A stretch of 61,378 bases of DNA, taken from NCBI GenBank assembly GCA_902560725.1, contig CACEMR010000008.1, positions 1-61,378 on the forward strand, written 5' to 3'. Positions 16,798 to 25,638 of this stretch are shown piece after piece (within the stretch, counting starts at the first letter, position 1; each line of letters opens with the position of its first letter). Source of the DNA: an uncultured Alphaproteobacteria bacterium (lineage in GTDB: Bacteria; Pseudomonadota; Alphaproteobacteria; HIMB59; GCA-002718135). The position numbers and the translations under genes were made by a program. Under the pieces are notes generated by a model that was given only the letters and a program-made list of their open reading frames with translations, was not told the DNA's origin and made no database searches.

Positions 16798-17934
16798 TTA
16801 AGCGTGAACATTGCTTATTTTTTTTCCAGTGTCACAATAAATTGAATGAATAATTTTAGTTTTCATTTTTTCCCAATCAATTTCCATACCTAAGCCATGT
16901 TTTGAGGGTGCATATATATAACCGTCTTTACTTGTTCTTAAAACATCTTTCATACCAAACTCAAAATTATTATATGGAAGTGGTTGTTCATAATAAGAAC
17001 AGTTATTAGAAGACAACATAAGATGTAAATTAGCTACTGATACCAAAGTATAACCCCACGACATTATCTCACAATCGAGACCTCCAGCTGATGATAAATC
17101 CATTGCTTTCTTACAATTGGTAATTCCTCCCATCATAGCCATATCAGTTCTTGTAGCAGACCATACCTTATTATTAATCGCTTCAGAGAATCTTTGTAGG
17201 TCTAATATCCAGTTTCCTGATGGTATAATTTTTATTCCAACACTCTCTGTTATTTTTTTATATCCTGCAAAATCATAATCAGGTAAAGGGGCTTCAAACC
17301 AAGTAAATTCTAATTTTTCTAATTTCTTTGCCACTATTAGAGAGCTCTCCAAATCATAATTATTTTCAGCATCAATCATAAAAGACATTGATGGAAAAGC
17401 TTTTCTTGCTGCTTCAGCTAACTCTAGATCTTTTTTTGGAATACAATATGTATGAAACTTAACAGCAGAAAAACCTTCATCTATCATTTCACTTACAACT
17501 TTTAAGTACTCATCAATAGTATCGTACATTACTGTGCTAGCATATGATTTAATTTTATTCCTTCTCCCACCTAATATCTTATAAATTGGTGCTTTACATT
17601 TCTTGCCAAGAATGTCCCACAAAGCATTGTCTATTAGCGCTTGAGCGCCAGGTGGCTGAGGAAAAACTCTTGGTCTAATTTCATAGAGAATTTCTTCTCT
17701 ATTTAAAGGATCTTTTCCAATTAATATAGGTAATAAATGTCTTAAAGATTCTGCAGTGTACTTATCATACTCAAAATATGTAGCATTCCAAACTGCAGCT
17801 TCACCAACTATATCTTCATCGGTAAAAATTCTAATAATGGTATTACTTTGATATACCTCTTCAATATCTTCTGACCACGTGTAACGTTCATCCTCTGGAC
17901 CTACAACATGTACTTCTATTTTTGTGATTTCCAT
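16798..17934 (-). CDS. Enolase-superfamily (MR/MLE) sugar-acid dehydratase-like protein
   Basis: A 378-residue protein with the capping domain plus TIM barrel of the mandelate racemase subgroup. Residues visible are K159-F-H161 in AVKFHTY and metal ligands D188 (FMIDAENNYD) and E214 (WFEAPLPDYD). N241 in IPSGNW sits where the third ligand is usually Glu (Asn is known there in glucarate dehydratase). The position that usually holds the catalytic His before the SWG motif is Met (EIMSWGYT). The active site therefore differs from standard members. It sits in one operon with an SDR and a PotABC-like transporter, so a sugar acid or related hydroxy acid is the likely substrate. Confidence 0.78.
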   Translation of the reverse strand: MEITKIEVHVVGPEDERYTWSEDIEEVYQSNTIIRIFTDEDIVGEAAVWNATYFEYDKYTAESLRHLLPILIGKDPLNREEILYEIRPRVFPQPPGAQALIDNALWDILGKKCKAPIYKILGGRRNKIKSYASTVMYDTIDEYLKVVSEMIDEGFSAVKFHTYCIPKKDLELAEAARKAFPSMSFMIDAENNYDLESSLIVAKKLEKLEFTWFEAPLPDYDFAGYKKITESVGIKIIPSGNWILDLQRFSEAINNKVWSATRTDMAMMGGITNCKKAMDLSSAGGLDCEIMSWGYTLVSVANLHLMLSSNNCSYYEQPLPYNNFEFGMKDVLRTSKDGYIYAPSKHGLGMEIDWEKMKTKIIHSIYCDTGKKISNVHA

Positions 17935-17936
17935 AG

Positions 17937-18710
17937 TTAAAAAGTAACGGAAACTCCTCCATCAACAAGCAATGTTTGCCCAGTAACATATTTACTATCT
18001 TCTGAGCAAAAGAAATAGACAGCTCCAGCAATATCATCGGGATGACCATATCTTCCCATAGGTAACTTTTCATATTTTAAATATACATCTTTAAACCAAT
18101 CTGTATCCCATTCTAAATTTCCATCTTTCATTACAGACATTGGTGTATTAATAAATCCTGGAGCAACAGAATTTACAAGTATATTTTTTTCAGCTAATTC
18201 AACAGCTAATACTCTTGTCATATTAATTAATCCACCTTTAGCAGTGTTGTAAGATATATTTCCCTTGTAACCTCTGACTCCTTGAATTGATGAAATCATA
18301 ATTATTCTTCCTGACTGAGATTTTTCTAATAATGGAAGAGCATATTTTGAACATAAAAAAGGAGCATCTAAATTTACTCTCATAGTTTTTCTATATTTTT
18401 CATATGATTGATCTGACAACATGAAACCATCTTCTATTCCAGCATTATTAATTAAAATATCTAATGCCCCCCATTTATTTTTTGCAAAATCTATTAAGTT
18501 AATTATTTCTTCCTCTTTAGATAAATCAGTATGAACAAAATTTATTTTTTCTGAGTCAAGGTTTTCCATTAATTTAGCAGCCAAATCCTCTTTAATGTCT
18601 GCTATTATTATTTCAGCACCTTCATTGAAGAGTCTTTTTACAATTCCAGCTCCAATTCCTCTTGAGCCACCGGTAACAATTACTTTTTTATTTAATAATC
18701 TTTTTTCCAT
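17937..18710 (-). CDS. Short-chain dehydrogenase/reductase
   Basis: A 257-residue classical SDR. The NAD(P) site TGGSRGIG is at residues 14-21, the NNAG motif is in LINNAGIED, and the catalytic Tyr-x-x-x-Lys is in SYNTAKGG. The C-terminal YVTGQTLLVDGG is typical. An acidic residue after strand 2 (IIADIKED) favours NAD+ over NADP+. It lies two bases upstream of the MR/MLE gene and four bases after the permease stop, so it probably oxidises the imported compound or a downstream intermediate. Confidence 0.85.
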   Translation of the reverse strand: MEKRLLNKKVIVTGGSRGIGAGIVKRLFNEGAEIIIADIKEDLAAKLMENLDSEKINFVHTDLSKEEEIINLIDFAKNKWGALDILINNAGIEDGFMLSDQSYEKYRKTMRVNLDAPFLCSKYALPLLEKSQSGRIIMISSIQGVRGYKGNISYNTAKGGLINMTRVLAVELAEKNILVNSVAPGFINTPMSVMKDGNLEWDTDWFKDVYLKYEKLPMGRYGHPDDIAGAVYFFCSEDSKYVTGQTLLVDGGVSVTF

Positions 18711-18714
18711 TATA

Positions 18715-19515
18715 TCAATACATTATTTTTTTTTCAGACCTTGATATTATACTTGCTATTAATAGTACTAGTAAAGATGTAAGTATTAATATCAATGTTA
18801 CAGAAGCATTTACTTGTTTTGAAAAACCAACCCTCATTTTTGCCCAGAGCTTTATTGGCCAAGTTGTATCATTTCCAATTAAAAATAGAGTAATAAGAGT
18901 TTCGTCTAAAGAAATTGTAAAAGCTAATAGCCCTGCAATTATTAGAGATAATTTAATATTTGGTAACAAAACATAATAGAATGCCTGCCATTTACTAGCC
19001 CCTAAATCATATGCAGACTCCATTAAGGAAGGTTTAAGTGTTTCAAGTTTATTTAAAATAATTTTAAAAACTATAGCTAATACAAATATTGTATGACCAA
19101 TTACAACAGTATTTAAGGATCTTGGAAGATTTATTTCTCTAAAAAATATCAAAAGAGATAATCCAGTTATAATTGGAGGTAATAAAAAAGGTAGAAAAAT
19201 AATAAACTGTAAAAATTCTTTCATTTTACTTTTACTGGTATGGTAATAATTTGCAAAATAAAAACCAATGATTACAGAGCATATTACTGTAACTACTCCA
19301 ACATAAATTGAATTCATTAATGATTCTAATATTTGCCTTTCATAAATTAACTTTGTGTAAGGTTCATATGAAAATGAATTCCAGTCAACCTTTCCTTTTC
19401 TTGATTTATAAAACGAATAAAAAATTGTTAGTACAATTGGAGCATATAGAGCTGCAACAATTAAACCAGTTAAGCCAGCTAGAAGATATTTAGTATAATT
19501 TTCTAATCTGGTCAT
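18715..19515 (-). CDS. ABC transporter permease (PotC-type)
   Basis: A 266-residue inner-membrane permease with six predicted helices. The EAA loop is visible in ESAYDLGASKWQAFYYVLLP near residue 170. It pairs with the permease at 19512, whose gene it overlaps by four bases. The type is that of spermidine/putrescine and related (Fe3+, thiamine, sugar-acid) transporters. Followed closely by the SDR gene. Confidence 0.85.
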   Translation of the reverse strand: MTRLENYTKYLLAGLTGLIVAALYAPIVLTIFYSFYKSRKGKVDWNSFSYEPYTKLIYERQILESLMNSIYVGVVTVICSVIIGFYFANYYHTSKSKMKEFLQFIIFLPFLLPPIITGLSLLIFFREINLPRSLNTVVIGHTIFVLAIVFKIILNKLETLKPSLMESAYDLGASKWQAFYYVLLPNIKLSLIIAGLLAFTISLDETLITLFLIGNDTTWPIKLWAKMRVGFSKQVNASVTLILILTSLLVLLIASIISRSEKKIMY

Positions 19516-20363
19516 GTTTTCAATTTATTTGTTAGATAGTTCGTAAGTAAAATAATAATTACTGAAACAAATAATAAAATACTTGCTAGTGCAGCACCAA
19601 AAGGCCAATTAAATGCCATTCCAAAATTACTATAAATTATTTTACCATATGTGAAACCTGATGTACCACCAACTAATTGAGGTGTAACAAAATCCCCTAA
19701 AGCTAAAATAAAAACAAAAATACTACCAACTATTAGTCCAGGAAAACTTATAGGGAAAATAATATACCTAAAAGCTTGAAAAGGTTTACAACCTAAATCA
19801 AAAGATGCCTCAACAATATTTTTTGGAATTTTGTCTAATGAAGTAAATGTTGGTATTATTATTAAAGGAAGTAAAATTACAACAAGAGTTATAATCACAG
19901 AATTTTGGTTCCATAAAAAAAATTCCAAAGGCTTTTCTATAAAACCCATCATAGCCAGAACTTTATTGATTAATCCTGAGTATCCTAAAATAGATCTCAT
20001 CATGTAAATTTTAATTATGTAACTCATAAAAAGTGGAATAATGAGCATTAAAAGAATTACATATTTATATCTGCCAGCATATCTAGCAAGAAAAAATGCA
20101 ACAGGGTAACCAAGCATAATACAACATGACATAACTATTATTGCAAGAAAAATAGTTCTCACAAAAGTTCTTATATATATTTCATCAATAAAAAATTCTT
20201 TAAAATTAAATAAACTAAATTCATGAATAATATCAGTGCCATCAACGGTAAAAAAAGAGTATGATAAAAATGAAAAAAGTGGAATTAAAATTAAAAAGAT
20301 AACTAATATAAAACTCACTATCGTCCAAATAGAAGTACTAAAATAATTTAATACACTATTCAT
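19512..20363 (-). CDS. ABC transporter permease (PotB-type)
   Basis: A 283-residue inner-membrane permease with six predicted helices and the EAA loop EASFDLGCKPFQAFRYIIFP near residue 187. It overlaps the ATPase gene upstream and the second permease downstream by four bases each, giving a tight PotABC order. The first helix starts near residue 12, and a long periplasmic segment precedes helix 2, as in PotB. Confidence 0.85.
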   Translation of the reverse strand: MNSVLNYFSTSIWTIVSFILVIFLILIPLFSFLSYSFFTVDGTDIIHEFSLFNFKEFFIDEIYIRTFVRTIFLAIIVMSCCIMLGYPVAFFLARYAGRYKYVILLMLIIPLFMSYIIKIYMMRSILGYSGLINKVLAMMGFIEKPLEFFLWNQNSVIITLVVILLPLIIIPTFTSLDKIPKNIVEASFDLGCKPFQAFRYIIFPISFPGLIVGSIFVFILALGDFVTPQLVGGTSGFTYGKIIYSNFGMAFNWPFGAALASILLFVSVIIILLTNYLTNKLKT

Positions 20364-21427
20364 TCAATAAAAATACTTCCTAAATCTGTATTAAATTCTA
20401 TGTCAATACTATCGTTTATTGATAAAGATTTTGAAATATTTGTACTAATATTTTGAATTTTTATTAAACTATCACCATTATCATTAGTTGCATTTATTGT
20501 TGATGTTGATCCTCTAAAATTTATATCTTTTATTTTTACTTTAATACTTTTTTCACTTTGCCTAACAAGTTTTACCTCCTCAGGTCTAATTCCATAAATA
20601 AACTCAGATTCATTATTTAAATTTTTATTCTTAGGTATATTAAAGCTGCCAAACGCAGATGAAACTTTAATTGATTCTGAGTCATAATTTGTAACACGAC
20701 ATTTTATTAAATTACATTCTCCAAAAAATTTAGCCATATAGGTAGTTTTTGGTGAGTAATATAAATCTTTTGGTGAACCTATTTGCTCAAATTTATGATT
20801 GTTAAGTACAGCAATTCTATCTGATAAAAATATAGCCTCTTCTTGGTCATGAGTAATAAAAATAAATGAAATTTGGATTTTTTTTTGAATCTCTTTTAGA
20901 AATAATTGCATTTGTTTTCTTAATTCAGCATCTAGAGCACCAAGTGGTTCATCTAATAAAATTATTTCAGGCTCACAAATAATTGCTCTTGCAAGAGCTA
21001 CTCTTTGCTGCTGGCCTCCTGATAATTCTTGAGGCATTCTATTTGAGAAGTGCTCAAGTCCTACTACAGTTAAAACATTTAACACATTTTTTTTTATTTC
21101 TTCTTTACTTTTGTTTTTTATTTTTAAACCAAAACCTACATTGTCAAAAACATTCATGTTTGGAAATAATGCATAATCTTGAAAAACAGTATTGAATGGT
21201 CTTTTAAATATTGGTTCATCGTTAATATTCTTGTTCGCAAAAATTATTTCACCCGAAGAAGGTTTTGTAAACCCTCCTATCATTCGTATTATTGTAGATT
21301 TACCCGATCCACTTGATCCTAAAATTGTAAAGAATTCGTTATTATTAATTTTAAAACTTATATTCTCTAATACTGTTGTAGATCCATAGCTTTTGGAAAT
21401 GTTTTTTAATTCTAAAATTTCGCTCAT
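20360..21427 (-). CDS. ABC transporter ATP-binding protein (PotA-type)
   Basis: A 355-residue ATPase. Walker A GSSGSGKST is at 38-46, the Q loop is in VFQDYALFP, the signature LSGGQQQ is at 135-141, Walker B ILLDEP is at 156-161, and the switch His is in FITHDQEEA. A C-terminal TOBE-like regulatory domain follows after about residue 240. It heads the minus-strand operon and is divergent from its binding-protein gene at 21605 across 177 bases. Confidence 0.9.
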   Translation of the reverse strand: MSEILELKNISKSYGSTTVLENISFKINNNEFFTILGSSGSGKSTIIRMIGGFTKPSSGEIIFANKNINDEPIFKRPFNTVFQDYALFPNMNVFDNVGFGLKIKNKSKEEIKKNVLNVLTVVGLEHFSNRMPQELSGGQQQRVALARAIICEPEIILLDEPLGALDAELRKQMQLFLKEIQKKIQISFIFITHDQEEAIFLSDRIAVLNNHKFEQIGSPKDLYYSPKTTYMAKFFGECNLIKCRVTNYDSESIKVSSAFGSFNIPKNKNLNNESEFIYGIRPEEVKLVRQSEKSIKVKIKDINFRGSTSTINATNDNGDSLIKIQNISTNISKSLSINDSIDIEFNTDLGSIFIE

Positions 21428-21554
21428 AAATCAAATAAAAACCTAATAATTTTCTTCCAATTTACATACTTATATATTTAAATAAACTAAAAAACTTAAT
21501 AATTACCTTAATTTATGAATAAATATTAATTTTATATTTAAAGAGTTATTAAAT

Positions 21555-21604
21555 TTGACTTCAATTTAAAATACTGCTTTAGTAGTTATATATATGGAGG
21601 AAAA
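21555..21604 (+). promoter_or_regulatory. Putative promoter and ribosome site of the PotD-type binding protein
   Basis: A -35-like TTGACT at 21555-21560 is followed after 17 bases by TTTAGT at 21578-21583 as a weak -10, and then a strong GGAGG at 21596-21600 four bases before the ATG. The call rests on consensus matching in A+T-rich DNA, so the -10 in particular is tentative. The divergent promoter for the potABC-like operon must lie in 21428-21550. Confidence 0.35.
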
Positions 21605-22612
21605 ATGAGAAAATTAATTTATTCTATTTTATCATTTATCTTTATTTTTTCGTTTGCTTTTTCTGCAAATGCTGCAAGAGAATTAAGTCTTGGATGTTTT
21701 GAAGGATATGCTGAACAAGAATGGATAGATGAATTTGAAGTCAAATATGATGCTAAAGTAAAAGTAAAATATGTTGGAAGTGTTGATGAATTGTTTGCTT
21801 TAACACAAGCAAGTAAAGGGGAAGATTTTGATCTTGTTTCTATCGATACAAGTTTATTCCCAAGATATCATGGAGCAGGATTACTTAAACCTTACGATAA
21901 AAGCAAATTAAGTAATTTCAGCAACTTAATGTCAGCTTTTCAAAGTGTTAAAGAAGTTGAAATAGATGGCGGATATTATGGTGTTCCAATTTCATGGGGT
22001 TCATTAGGATTAATTTATGATGTTGACGAATTTGGAGAAGGTGGAGTTGACTCATGGTCAGTTATGCATGATCCAGCTAATTCAGGAAAAATGATTGTAC
22101 TAGATGATACGAATAATAATATTGTTAATACTGCAATTTATTTGGGTATGGATAATCCTTACAATTTATCTGAAGCTGAAATGGAAAGTGTAAAACAAAC
22201 ACTAATCGATCAAAAAAAATTAGTTGTAACGTACTTTGCTGGTTTTGACGAAGGTAATCAAATATGGGACAGTGGAGGAATTTCACTAATGTTCTCAATG
22301 GGTGAATTCCAAGAAGTGGCTTTAAGAGATATGGGACACAATGTTAAATATATTATTCCTAAAGAAGGCGGAATTGGCTGGCTTGATACTTGGGCAATGA
22401 CTTCAGGTGCGGACGAAGAGCTTGCACATGCTTGGGCAAACTTTTTTATAGAAAAATCTACTCAAGAGGTAATGAATGAGAGATATGGATATGGAACTGT
22501 TACTCATGAGTCTCCCGGTCTAGATTATGCAGGTAGATTAAATTGGCTACAACCAGCTGAAGATTTCGAATGGCGTAATAGAGTTTGGAACGAAGTAAAA
22601 GCTTCAAACTAA
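21605..22612 (+). CDS. Periplasmic binding protein of PotD type
   Basis: A 335-residue protein with a signal peptide (about residues 1-23, ending FSANA) and the two-lobed fold of family 1 extracellular binding proteins, PotD/spermidine branch (ELSLGCFEGYAEQEWIDEFE near the mature N-terminus; VPISWGSLGLIYD in the middle). It delivers its ligand to the divergent PotABC-like system. The transporter operon also carries an SDR and a sugar-acid-type dehydratase, so the ligand may be a hydroxy acid rather than a polyamine. It is followed by a strong terminator. Confidence 0.85.
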   Translation: MRKLIYSILSFIFIFSFAFSANAARELSLGCFEGYAEQEWIDEFEVKYDAKVKVKYVGSVDELFALTQASKGEDFDLVSIDTSLFPRYHGAGLLKPYDKSKLSNFSNLMSAFQSVKEVEIDGGYYGVPISWGSLGLIYDVDEFGEGGVDSWSVMHDPANSGKMIVLDDTNNNIVNTAIYLGMDNPYNLSEAEMESVKQTLIDQKKLVVTYFAGFDEGNQIWDSGGISLMFSMGEFQEVALRDMGHNVKYIIPKEGGIGWLDTWAMTSGADEELAHAWANFFIEKSTQEVMNERYGYGTVTHESPGLDYAGRLNWLQPAEDFEWRNRVWNEVKASN

Positions 22613-22627
22613 AATTATTATCTAATT

Positions 22628-22657
22628 AAGAGGGCGCTAATTTAACGCCCTCTTTTT
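22628..22657 (+). terminator. Intrinsic terminator after binding-protein gene
   Basis: The hairpin AGAGGGCG / CGCCCTCT (8 bp, GC-rich by the standard of this genome, loop of about 9 bases) is followed directly by TTTTT. It lies 15 bases after the binding-protein stop and separates that gene from the SMP-30 gene at 22674. Confidence 0.85.
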
Positions 22658-22673
22658 ATTTTGAATTTGTAAT

Positions 22674-23546
22674 ATGTTTGATTTTGACGTTATTGAAACT
22701 AATACTGTTTTGGGAGAAAGTGGTTTTTATCTTTACAAAACTAATGAGATCGTTTTTTTAGATCTTTTAAAACCTTCAATTTTTTTTTATTCAATTAGAA
22801 ATAGAAAATTAATTCAACACAAACTTGATTTACCAAAACCTCTAGGTAATGTTTACCCACATCTTAATGGATCATTTATAATAAGCGCTTTTGATGGATT
22901 ATATATATTTAATAGAAAAACTAAAAAAGTTAAAAAATTTATTGATGTTAGAAAAAATAATGAATTAAAAAACATTTCTTACAATGATGGGTTAATTTCA
23001 AATAAAAAATTGTGGATCGGTTTGTCTCATCTTAAAGAAAATAAAAATTTAGGATATTTTGGATATTTACATAAGAAAGAATTTATAACTATTGACAGGG
23101 GATTTAAAGTATCAAATGGACCAGCATTAGATAAACTTGAGAGAAATTTATATTTTTCAGACTCGTTAAGTTTAAAAATTTTAAATTATAATTTAAAAAC
23201 TAACAAAAAAAATATTTTGTTTAAGTATAAAAAAGATCAAGGATTACCTGATGGAATAGCTCTTGATAATAATAATGGATTATGGGTAGCCCATTGGTCT
23301 GGTGCAAAGATTACAAGAATTAATTTAAAAACTAAAAAAATTGATAAAGAAATAAAATTACCAGCATATAATATAACTAGTATTACATTTTTTGGTAAAG
23401 ATTTAAATTATCTATTTATTACTAGTGCAAAATTGGGAACTTCAAAAATTTTAGAAAAAAAATATAAATATTCAGGACAAAGTTTAATAATAAAAACAAA
23501 TTATAAAGGATTGAAAATCCCTTATAGCAATTTTAAACTATCTTAA
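22674..23546 (+). CDS. SMP-30/gluconolactonase-family protein
   Basis: A 290-residue six-bladed beta-propeller of the SMP-30/LRE family, cytoplasmic (no signal). Visible metal-site and family segments are an early glutamate in NTVLGESGFY (residue 13-14 region), an Asn/Asp pair in ISYNDGLIS, and GLPDGIALDNNNGLWVAHW near 195-215. Members hydrolyse sugar lactones. It overlaps the aldose epimerase gene by one base, so the two act together, probably on an oxidised sugar. Confidence 0.8.
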   Translation: MFDFDVIETNTVLGESGFYLYKTNEIVFLDLLKPSIFFYSIRNRKLIQHKLDLPKPLGNVYPHLNGSFIISAFDGLYIFNRKTKKVKKFIDVRKNNELKNISYNDGLISNKKLWIGLSHLKENKNLGYFGYLHKKEFITIDRGFKVSNGPALDKLERNLYFSDSLSLKILNYNLKTNKKNILFKYKKDQGLPDGIALDNNNGLWVAHWSGAKITRINLKTKKIDKEIKLPAYNITSITFFGKDLNYLFITSAKLGTSKILEKKYKYSGQSLIIKTNYKGLKIPYSNFKLS

Positions 23547-24418
23547 TGTCTCAAAAAATTTTAGAAAATAAAAAACTACTTCTGGAAGTGTCACCAAATA
23601 TGGGAGCAAGCATATTAAGATTTATTGATAAAGAAAATAAAAAAAATATTTTTAGAAGATTTCCAGTTAAAAAGAGACAAGGAAAATATAATTGTTATTT
23701 TTCTGGTTATTTTGCAACCATCCCTTATTTTGGCGCAATTCATAAAAACACTTTTTTTTATAAAAACAAATATATTAATTTACCTAGAACACACATACTT
23801 GAACCTGATACAATACATGGTGAAGGTTGGATTAATAAATGGAAAGTAAAAAAATATACTAAAAATATTTTAGTCTTAGAATTCTTACATAATGGTAAAA
23901 ATAGTTTTCCTTACAAGTATAAATCTATACAAACTTTTAATATTACTAAGGACTCATTAATAATTAGATTAAAAATTATCAATATAGATAAATCAAAATT
24001 TCATTGCGGAATCGGATTTCATCCCTGGTTTACTATTAGTAAAGATTCAAAAATATTTTCAAATACATTTTATTATTTAAATCAATCAAATGTAAATAAA
24101 TTTAATATTAAAAAAATGATTAATGGTAAGAGTCTCGATTTGAATAAAACTAAAATTGATGAAACTTTTCTTAAATGGAATGGAAGGTCAAAATTGATTT
24201 TGAATAAAGATGTTAAATTAGAAATTATTAATAAAAAAAATGTTGGAAATCTGCACGTATATTCTCCACCTAAAGAAAATTTTTTTTGTATTGAGCCTGT
24301 TACTAACATTAGAGACTCGTTCTTAGTCATGAAAAATAGTAAAGCTTATCACGGATTAAAAATCTTAAATCCGAAGAAATCTTTTGAAGCATCAGTTGAA
24401 TTTAAAATTTTAAATTAA
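23546..24418 (+). CDS. Aldose 1-epimerase family protein
   Basis: A 290-residue galactose-mutarotase-fold protein. Catalytic-type residues are His in DTIHGEGW (about 90-97), His in GIGFHPWF (about 152-159), and Glu in FFCIEPVTN near 250. It interconverts alpha and beta anomers of a sugar in the cytoplasm and is coupled by a one-base overlap to the SMP-30 lactonase gene. Its stop overlaps by four bases the stop of the convergent enolase-superfamily gene. Confidence 0.8.
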   Translation: MSQKILENKKLLLEVSPNMGASILRFIDKENKKNIFRRFPVKKRQGKYNCYFSGYFATIPYFGAIHKNTFFYKNKYINLPRTHILEPDTIHGEGWINKWKVKKYTKNILVLEFLHNGKNSFPYKYKSIQTFNITKDSLIIRLKIINIDKSKFHCGIGFHPWFTISKDSKIFSNTFYYLNQSNVNKFNIKKMINGKSLDLNKTKIDETFLKWNGRSKLILNKDVKLEIINKKNVGNLHVYSPPKENFFCIEPVTNIRDSFLVMKNSKAYHGLKILNPKKSFEASVEFKILN

Positions 24419-25584
24419 GCAACCTGATATTTTTTTATAGCATCTCTATTAAGCTCTATGCCTAGACCTGGTTTTGTTGGAGGCTTTATTTTTCCGTCAA
24501 TAAAATCAAAACCCTCTGTAGCCAATTCTTTTCTTAAAATTTCAACACATAATTGAGGTGGCAAATATTCTATAAAAGCACAATTAGGCGTATTAAAAGC
24601 AAAATGTGCTGTAGCTGATATTGATACGGAAGTTTTCCAGCAATGAGGAACTATAATTCTATTATGTTCTTGGGAAAACTTAGCTATTTTTATTGACTCA
24701 GTTAATCCACCACATCTTCCTACATCTGGCTGTGCAACATCTATTTTTCCATTTACAATTAAATCTTCAAATTCATAGCGTGTACTTAACCATTCTCCCG
24801 CAGCAATTTTCATTGGTGCCTCATCATGCATTCTTGCATAGCTTTTTATATCATCTGTCCAAACTGGAGTTTCAAGAAAATAAATATCAAATTCAGCCCA
24901 GTCTTTAACTGTTCGTAGAGCTTCTTCGGCATTTTTCCATCTATATTGTACATCAATCATTAATTTTATTTCTGGACCTAAAGCTTTTCTTACTGCAGCT
25001 ACAACTTCAGTAGTTTTATCATCTTCTTCATGAAGACCACTATGTGCGTAAGGTCCATTGAGAGTTACTTCTGATTTTACAGCCTTAAAACCTAAACTTT
25101 TTGCTTTTTCAGCCCAAGCAACTAATGAATCTTTATATTCTTGAAAAGAGTGTCCAATAGGTTGAAGTGAAGCATAAGGAATTACTTCTTCTTGTTTTTT
25201 TCCACCTAATAATTCAAAAACAGGTTTATTTTTAGCTTTTCCTTTTATATCCCAAAGTGCCATATCAATAGCACTAATAGCGTTGACACCAGCACCTCTT
25301 CTGCCTGTCATTGCTGATCCTACATAAATTTTTTCCCACAATGTATCTATATCAAGAGGATCTGAGCCAATCAAAATTTCTTTTACACATTGATCCATCG
25401 TATGAGTGCCTGGAGATTCAATAAAAGCTTTTGCAACCCAGGGACTGGTATCACATTCACCATAACCTTCTACACCTTCATCTGTTTTTATAATTACCAA
25501 ACATGTATCTTGAGCTGAAGATGTTAGACTTGGATCATAGTTATCCGCTAAAAGAACATATGTTTCTACATCAGTAATTTTCAT
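24415..25584 (-). CDS. Enolase-superfamily (MR/MLE) sugar-acid dehydratase
   Basis: A 389-residue mandelate-racemase-subgroup protein with a complete active-site set: K170-S-E172 in AVKSEVT, metal ligands D211 (LMIDVQYRW), E238 (YFLETPVW) and E264 (IAAGEWL), then D287 (QPDVGRCGG) and the general-base H314 (IVPHCWKTS). It would dehydrate an aldonic or uronic acid to a 2-keto-3-deoxy acid. It is transcribed alone toward the lactonase/epimerase pair and divergent from the SelA-like gene. The exact substrate cannot be assigned without comparison to characterised members. Confidence 0.85.
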   Translation of the reverse strand: MKITDVETYVLLADNYDPSLTSSAQDTCLVIIKTDEGVEGYGECDTSPWVAKAFIESPGTHTMDQCVKEILIGSDPLDIDTLWEKIYVGSAMTGRRGAGVNAISAIDMALWDIKGKAKNKPVFELLGGKKQEEVIPYASLQPIGHSFQEYKDSLVAWAEKAKSLGFKAVKSEVTLNGPYAHSGLHEEDDKTTEVVAAVRKALGPEIKLMIDVQYRWKNAEEALRTVKDWAEFDIYFLETPVWTDDIKSYARMHDEAPMKIAAGEWLSTRYEFEDLIVNGKIDVAQPDVGRCGGLTESIKIAKFSQEHNRIIVPHCWKTSVSISATAHFAFNTPNCAFIEYLPPQLCVEILRKELATEGFDFIDGKIKPPTKPGLGIELNRDAIKKYQVA

Positions 25585-25638
25585 ATTTAATTATATATAA
25601 TGTATTATAAGCTGATATTGCATATTTAAAATAATAAA

